A DNA stretch of 64,000 nucleotides from an uncultured Verrucomicrobiota bacterium (GTDB taxonomy: Bacteria; Verrucomicrobiota; Verrucomicrobiia; Verrucomicrobiales; Verrucomicrobiaceae). The stretch covers positions 46,494-110,493 of the forward strand of contig CAILZI010000193.1 of the NCBI GenBank assembly GCA_903838675.1. Reading direction: 5' to 3'. The position numbers and the translations under genes are program-made. The notes under the pieces are model-generated. The model was not told the origin of the DNA. It made no database searches and worked only from the letters and a program-made list of their open reading frames with translations. Numbering within the stretch: the stretch's first letter is position 1; each line of letters begins with the position of its first letter. Below are positions 61,605 to 64,000 of the stretch, in pieces.

Positions 61605-61877
61605 TGAGGATTGCACAATTGACTGACAAAAATGGAGTTCGCATGAAATCTGGAACCGGAGGCGTGGGCCACGGGACGCAGGACACAGCCGCCAGCGGCG
61701 CAATGGCGGAACAGACGCTGCTGGCACCCGGCGTCGTGTGGAGGGGCGCAGGGTTTGCTTCCCGGATTGACTGCCAGAACCCAGGGGAGCACTCGCTAAA
61801 GCTCGGCACCCCTGGGCTGAAATACGGAAGGCCGTTGGCCTTCAAGGCAAGGATGTCAGCCAGTTATGCAAATCTCA
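61605..61877. mobile_element. Family A2 structured element, copy 2, with inverted ends
   Basis: About 273 bp with imperfect 23-bp inverted ends (61605-61627 and 61855-61877; 18 of 23 pair). The internal stems CCCAGGGG/CCCCTGGG and GAAGGCC/GGCCTTC match copy 1 at 57,350. It starts right after the nhaD-like stop codon (TAG at 61602). The rest of the gap to 62,026 shows no gene or structure that I can support. Confidence 0.72.
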
Positions 61878-62026
61878 ATAAGCCGAGTGGGCAGCGATGG
61901 GCAGAGGCAAGGCCCTTGACTCATAACCGCCATCGTTTGCAGGCCGGATGGGTGTCACATAATCACCTGCCTTTCAACGGCGCGTGGACTCAGGCGGCGG
62001 GCTCGGACAGCCCGCCCTACCTGCGC

Positions 62027-62851
62027 TTACTGGTTTAAATAAATTGTGGTCCCACGCGGTGGTCTGCGTGTCCAGCTAAACCACGAAGGTTTGGACACAT
62101 CCACAATGGCGCGGCGCACGGTCGTTTTGGGCTTGGTTGTGGCCTTGGTCTTCGGCGCTGCTGCTGCAACCGCCGCGGCCTTCTCCTTCTTCCTGGCTGC
62201 ACGTTTAGAATCCGACGAGGCCACGTCCATGATCTTGTCCGCACCGATCGGAATCTCGGACTCCGTGGCGGCGAGCGAGCTTTCGCCAATGATTTGGACG
62301 GGTGTTCCGGGCGGCGTCTCCTTGAAAAAGATGGCGGCCATTTTGGTGGGGAGACGAATGCAGCCATGCGAGGCGGGATAGCCGGGCAGATACCCCTCAT
62401 GCATGCCGATGCCGCCGACGATGCGCATGAAGTAGCGCATGTTGGCCCCCATGTAAGTCGTGCCCGGGGGCGCACGGTCGGTGCGGGTGTCCACATCCCC
62501 CTGCACGACATTGCCTTCCTTGTCCACGAACGCGCCGAAGAGCGAGGAGCGATGGTCGATGTCCTTGTCCAGAATGCTGTAAGAACCGGTCACCGTGCCA
62601 TGGCTCTCACGGCCCGACGAGATCGGCGAGACGCCGACGAGTTCCTTGCCCTTGTAATACTGCACCCTTTGCGTGCTGAGATTGATGACGATCCTGGGCT
62701 TGCCAGCGACGCCATCGCCCTTCCACCAAGCACGGCTGCTGAGAGGATTGTCCGCCCCATGCTTTGAACTGGAGCAGCTAAGTCCGGCAAGGGACCATGC
62801 CAAAATGAGCAGGCTCCTTAACAGGACGGCGAATGGACGCTTTGGATTCAT
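62027..62851 (-). CDS. L,D-transpeptidase lipoprotein (YkuD domain)
   Basis: A 274-residue predicted lipoprotein from the ATG at 62851, with lipobox LAGLSC. The YkuD domain (about 50-190) starts PRIVINLSTQRVQYYKGKEL and ends with the catalytic motif YPASHGCIRLPT (His and Cys). Such enzymes cross-link peptidoglycan stem peptides at meso-diaminopimelate or attach lipoproteins. The C-terminal 80 residues are basic, Ala/Lys/Thr-rich and end SWTRRPPRGTTIYLNQ, which could bind peptidoglycan. An in-frame ATG at 62887 adds 12 residues before the signal and is not favoured. The enzyme is in the periplasm, attached to a membrane. Confidence 0.88.
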   Translation of the reverse strand: MNPKRPFAVLLRSLLILAWSLAGLSCSSSKHGADNPLSSRAWWKGDGVAGKPRIVINLSTQRVQYYKGKELVGVSPISSGRESHGTVTGSYSILDKDIDHRSSLFGAFVDKEGNVVQGDVDTRTDRAPPGTTYMGANMRYFMRIVGGIGMHEGYLPGYPASHGCIRLPTKMAAIFFKETPPGTPVQIIGESSLAATESEIPIGADKIMDVASSDSKRAARKKEKAAAVAAAAPKTKATTKPKTTVRRAIVDVSKPSWFSWTRRPPRGTTIYLNQ

Positions 62852-62914
62852 TCCGGGGGAACTTGCATTTAGCGCGCCATTTTCCAACCGGAATTTGAGG
62901 CTGCCAGCATGGCA

Positions 62915-63802
62915 TCAAGCATAAGTCACCGGGGTGCCGGTGCTGTTGGCGAGAGCTTTGAAGCGTTTCGTCAGCTCCTGAGTGAGCTTGCCGGGTGTGC
63001 CGTCGCCAATGGGGCGGCGGTCATACTTGACGGCAGGAATGACTTCAGCGGCGGTGCCGGTGAGGAAGCATTCGTCGGCGGTGTAGATGTCAAAACGCGT
63101 CATGACGGACTCGGTGCAGGGCTGGCCCATCTCCGCGAGGATTTCCATGACGGCGCGGCGAGTGATGCCGTCCAGCGCACCGGAGGAAATTGGCGGGGTG
63201 GAGACCTTGCCATTCTTCACGATGAAGACGTTGTCGCCGGTGCATTCGGAAACGAAGCCCTGGTCGTTGAGCATGATGCCTTCATCACAGCCGGCCTGGA
63301 GGCATTCGATCTTGGCCATGATGTTGTTGAGGTAGTTCAGGCTCTTGACCTGCGGGCTGAGGGCGGCGGAGTTCGGACGACGCGTGCCGCAGGTGATGAG
63401 CTCAAGCCCTTTCTCGTAACGCTCCGCTGGATAGAGTGTGATGCTGCTGGCGATGATGAACACACTGGCCTTCGGGCACTGGTAGGGGTTCAAGCCGAGC
63501 GAACCGACGCCGCGCGTGATGACGAGGCGGATGTAGCCGTCGCGAAGGTTGTTCGCGGCCACCGTGTCGAGGGTGGCTTTTTCCATTTCCTCAAACGGGA
63601 TCGGCACGGTGAGGCAGATCGCCTTCGCGCAGTCATAGAGGCGGTGCAGATGCTCCGTCAGACGGAACACGCGGCCATTGTAAATGCGGATGCCTTCAAA
63701 TACGCCATCACCGTACAGCAGGCCGTGGTCGAAGACGGAGATCTTCGCCTCGGATTCGGGAACGAGCTTGCCATCAAGGTATATGAGGAGATTTGCGGAC
63801 AT
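62915..63802 (-). CDS. ilvE: Branched-chain amino acid aminotransferase
   Basis: A 295-residue class IV PLP aminotransferase from the ATG at 63802. Family motifs are FDHGLLYGDGVFEGIRIYNG at the N-terminus, LVITRGVGSLGL, the PLP lysine in SPQVKSLNYLNNIMAK, EGIMLNDQGFVSECTGDNVF, and the C-terminal DECFLTGTAAEVIPAVKYD with the GxTxxE-type turn. The SPQVKSLNYLNN form is that of IlvE rather than D-amino acid transaminase or aminodeoxychorismate lyase, though the last two are the main alternatives. It forms leucine, isoleucine and valine from their 2-oxo acids. It is a single gene, divergent from the gene at the right edge. Confidence 0.9.
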   Translation of the reverse strand: MSANLLIYLDGKLVPESEAKISVFDHGLLYGDGVFEGIRIYNGRVFRLTEHLHRLYDCAKAICLTVPIPFEEMEKATLDTVAANNLRDGYIRLVITRGVGSLGLNPYQCPKASVFIIASSITLYPAERYEKGLELITCGTRRPNSAALSPQVKSLNYLNNIMAKIECLQAGCDEGIMLNDQGFVSECTGDNVFIVKNGKVSTPPISSGALDGITRRAVMEILAEMGQPCTESVMTRFDIYTADECFLTGTAAEVIPAVKYDRRPIGDGTPGKLTQELTKRFKALANSTGTPVTYA

Positions 63803-63915
63803 GGGGCGCGTAGAATCCACAGATGGGAGGGTTTTGCAAGTGCAGGCAATGTGCTTGCGCGGGACCGAATCGCGCTCATTCTGCGCGCCCGTTTAACCCG
63901 CACCCCAGAAACACC

Positions 63916-64000
63916 ATGGCCGACATCCAAACCAGCGCTGCAGACAAGAAGGAAAAGGAATTCTTCACCGACGTCCCCCAGGAGGCCCCCGGCTTCTTCC
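63916..64000 (+). CDS. 5' end of an unidentified gene (cut by window edge)
   Basis: An ATG at 63916 begins an open frame of 28 codons to the edge, reading MADIQTSAADKKEKEFFTDV and so on. The composition is typical of a coding start but too short to name. It is divergent from ilvE with about 110 bp between starts. Confidence 0.45.
   Translation, partial: MADIQTSAADKKEKEFFTDVPQEAPGFF

Noticed and set aside
57322..61845. Short frames reading MKANGLP...PGVPS...GFWQ in the repeats
   Set aside because: They recur only because the DNA repeats recur. The covariation concerns base pairs rather than codons, so a protein is unlikely.
1..64000. tRNA, rRNA or tmRNA genes
   Set aside because: I looked in the intergenic regions and saw no cloverleaf or rRNA-like sequence; a tRNAscan/Infernal run would settle this.

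Overview
The window reads as chromosome from a Verrucomicrobiota bacterium, probably a Prosthecobacter/Verrucomicrobiaceae relative. That placement is inferred from the mix of families (sulfatase, Gfo/Idh/MocA oxidoreductase, secreted TIM-barrel protein, DUF1111 di-heme protein, PATR-type autotransporter, kinase-like membrane proteins, partial type II secretion cluster) and from the high-GC codon use; no rRNA or tRNA gene is present to confirm it. LpxD, a secretin and an outer-membrane autotransporter show a Gram-negative envelope.

Left part (1-15,972), mostly housekeeping: glycolate oxidase glcF (cut by the window edge) and glcD; a class I mannose-6-phosphate isomerase; hisD translationally coupled to a small lipoprotein; uvrA; a PafA-like phosphatase; a LolD-type ABC ATPase; a VF530 protein; an LprI-domain protein; an M20 amidohydrolase.

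16-31.8 kb: a PATR autotransporter with a strong terminator, then decayed copies of the ends of two neighbouring genes (polX and the M20 hydrolase), an NlpC/P60 protein, and a long leftward run potA-potB-potC, ydcF-like, fatty acid desaturase, lpxD, polX. Divergent from it is a single-pass pseudokinase. A DUF1111 di-heme cytochrome, a DUF3147 membrane protein and a Gfo/Idh/MocA dehydrogenase follow.

31.8-53.3 kb: a secreted toroid-like protein, a secreted sugar isomerase-like protein, a Cys-motif membrane protein, and a leftward gene set of an M48-like protein without its zinc site, a tandem pseudokinase and a lipoprotein. Divergent from that is a sulfatase, then a PRC-barrel protein. A leftward cluster follows: YbbP-like permease, gspK, gspL, gspM, gspD and a Gln-rich membrane protein.

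53.3-62.0 kb is the accessory island: MITE-like elements, a 17-bp-arm hairpin beside a rolling-circle (HUH) replication protein, a 5'-truncated Rhs tip with an AT-rich candidate immunity gene, a kinase-like protein, a SLOG-fold protein and an NhaD-like antiporter. Between these modules lie two families of structured repeats whose stems covary between copies. The right end returns to core genes: an L,D-transpeptidase lipoprotein, ilvE, and the start of an unidentified gene.

The best candidates for undescribed biology are the operon of inactive-enzyme homologues (35.3-40.6 kb), the covarying repeats of the island, and the Rep/hairpin and Rhs/immunity modules.
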